The position numbers were made by a program, and so were the translations under genes. Positions 63,309-64,000 of a stretch of 64,000 nt of DNA are shown here, in pieces. The stretch is from assembly GCF_042477335.2 (NCBI RefSeq), contig NC_091251.1:31140501-31204500 (forward strand), in the 5' to 3' direction. The stretch's first letter is position 1; every line of letters starts with the position of its first letter. Source of the DNA: Ovis canadensis. Lineage: Eukaryota; Chordata; Mammalia; Artiodactyla; Bovidae. The notes below the pieces were generated by a model. That model saw only the letters and a list, made by a program, of their open reading frames with translations. It did no database searches and was not told the origin of the DNA.

Positions 63309-64000
63309 CTGAAACAAAAGGAAAGAGAGAAAACTGTTAAGAGCTGAAGTAAATCAATACATTTTATCAGTCACAGACTACTTTTCAGCTAAGTGTGGTA
63401 GAGAGTTGGAGGATAAGAGAAAAATCAACATCCCTTATTTTATGAGCTCAGAGACAGGGTTTATAATGGTGGTTCACAACTTCAGCCGCACTTTAGTATC
63501 CACCTGAGGAACAGTTATAAGTCCTGATGCCTAGGTCATACCCCAGACCAATTAAATCAGACTCTCTGGGAATGGGACACAAACACCAGGCCTTTCTGGG
63601 GGAAAGCTCCTTTTGCAGGAAAGGTTAAGAATCAGCACTCTAGAAGGAAATCAGAGATCCGTGAAAAAAAGGCCAAGGTGAAATACAGGAATATTAAAGT
63701 ATTAAGACCAAAGAGATACAGAGCCACAAGACTACAGTTAGACTGGATTATAGGAAAACACAAAGTATATATAATTTGGTAAAATGAGATTTTAAAATAC
63801 ATCTGGAAACTATAAACAAACGTAAAGAAAAGCCAAATTTAAGAAATAAGACCTTTCAAAACAAATGATGCTTGTTACATAGAATCTAAAGGTATTTTTC
63901 ATATTCAGCATAAAAAAGACCAGCGGTGCCTAGCAATCTTATTAAAAACATATGAACCTATGAAATCATTCACTAGGGGAACGATTAGGTAGTGGTCCAG
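63309..64000. other. MYO9A intron
   Basis: Contains an ancient MER5-like hAT element (see 63466-63640). Otherwise AT-rich unique sequence. Confidence 0.5.
63466..63640 (+). mobile_element. MER5A-like hAT MITE
   Basis: GGTGGTTCACAACTTCAGCCGC...CACCTGAGGAACAGTTATAAG...CCAGACCAATTAAATCAGACTCTCTGGG, the core of the common mammalian MER5 family. Confidence 0.75.

Overview
This 64 kb window comes from a ruminant, most likely bovid, nuclear genome. The repeats are diagnostic: BovB (RTE) LINEs, Bov-tA and Bov-A2 SINEs, CHR-type tRNA-Glu SINEs and a full-length ruminant L1. The sequence alone does not tell cattle from sheep or goat.

Two vertebrate genes are present, arranged tail to tail. NR2E3 (photoreceptor-specific nuclear receptor) lies on the + strand at 13965-18581. 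All eight coding exons are present with GT/AG junctions and an open frame of 411 codons. The 3' part of MYO9A (unconventional myosin-IXa) lies on the - strand. Its last four coding exons, from the end of the RhoGAP region to the stop codon, are at 63308-63185, 40707-40505, 37601-37459 and 36782-36319. The penultimate intron group includes one 22.5 kb intron. NR2E3 is a retinal rod-fate transcription factor and MYO9A is a widely expressed Rho-regulating motor; their neighbourhood is positional and they do not form a functional unit.

Layout: 1-13.4 kb is the intergenic flank upstream of NR2E3. It holds SINEs, MIRs, a BovB copy with a fold-back 5' end and no recognisable gene. 13.4-18.6 kb is NR2E3 with its proximal upstream region. 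18.6-33.9 kb is intergenic and dominated by an 8 kb full-length antisense L1 (about 21206-29228) inserted inside an older BovB. About 33.9-36.3 kb is the presumed MYO9A 3' UTR. 36.3-64 kb is MYO9A. Its introns contain a processed retrocopy of an unidentified mRNA (38465-39138), L1 and BovB fragments, a decayed mariner and a mariner-type MITE that share terminal repeats, hAT fossils and several SINEs with clean target-site duplications.

I found no unknown multi-gene system. The most unusual points are: a 27-nt in-frame expansion of the NR2E3 hinge exon and loss of the upstream start codon (both relative to the human gene as I recall it); an old L1 starting about 18 nt after the NR2E3 stop; the retrocopy with 14-bp target duplications; the 54-bp perfect fold-back at the BovB 5' end; and a 31-bp filler-like sequence repeated 3.2 kb apart.
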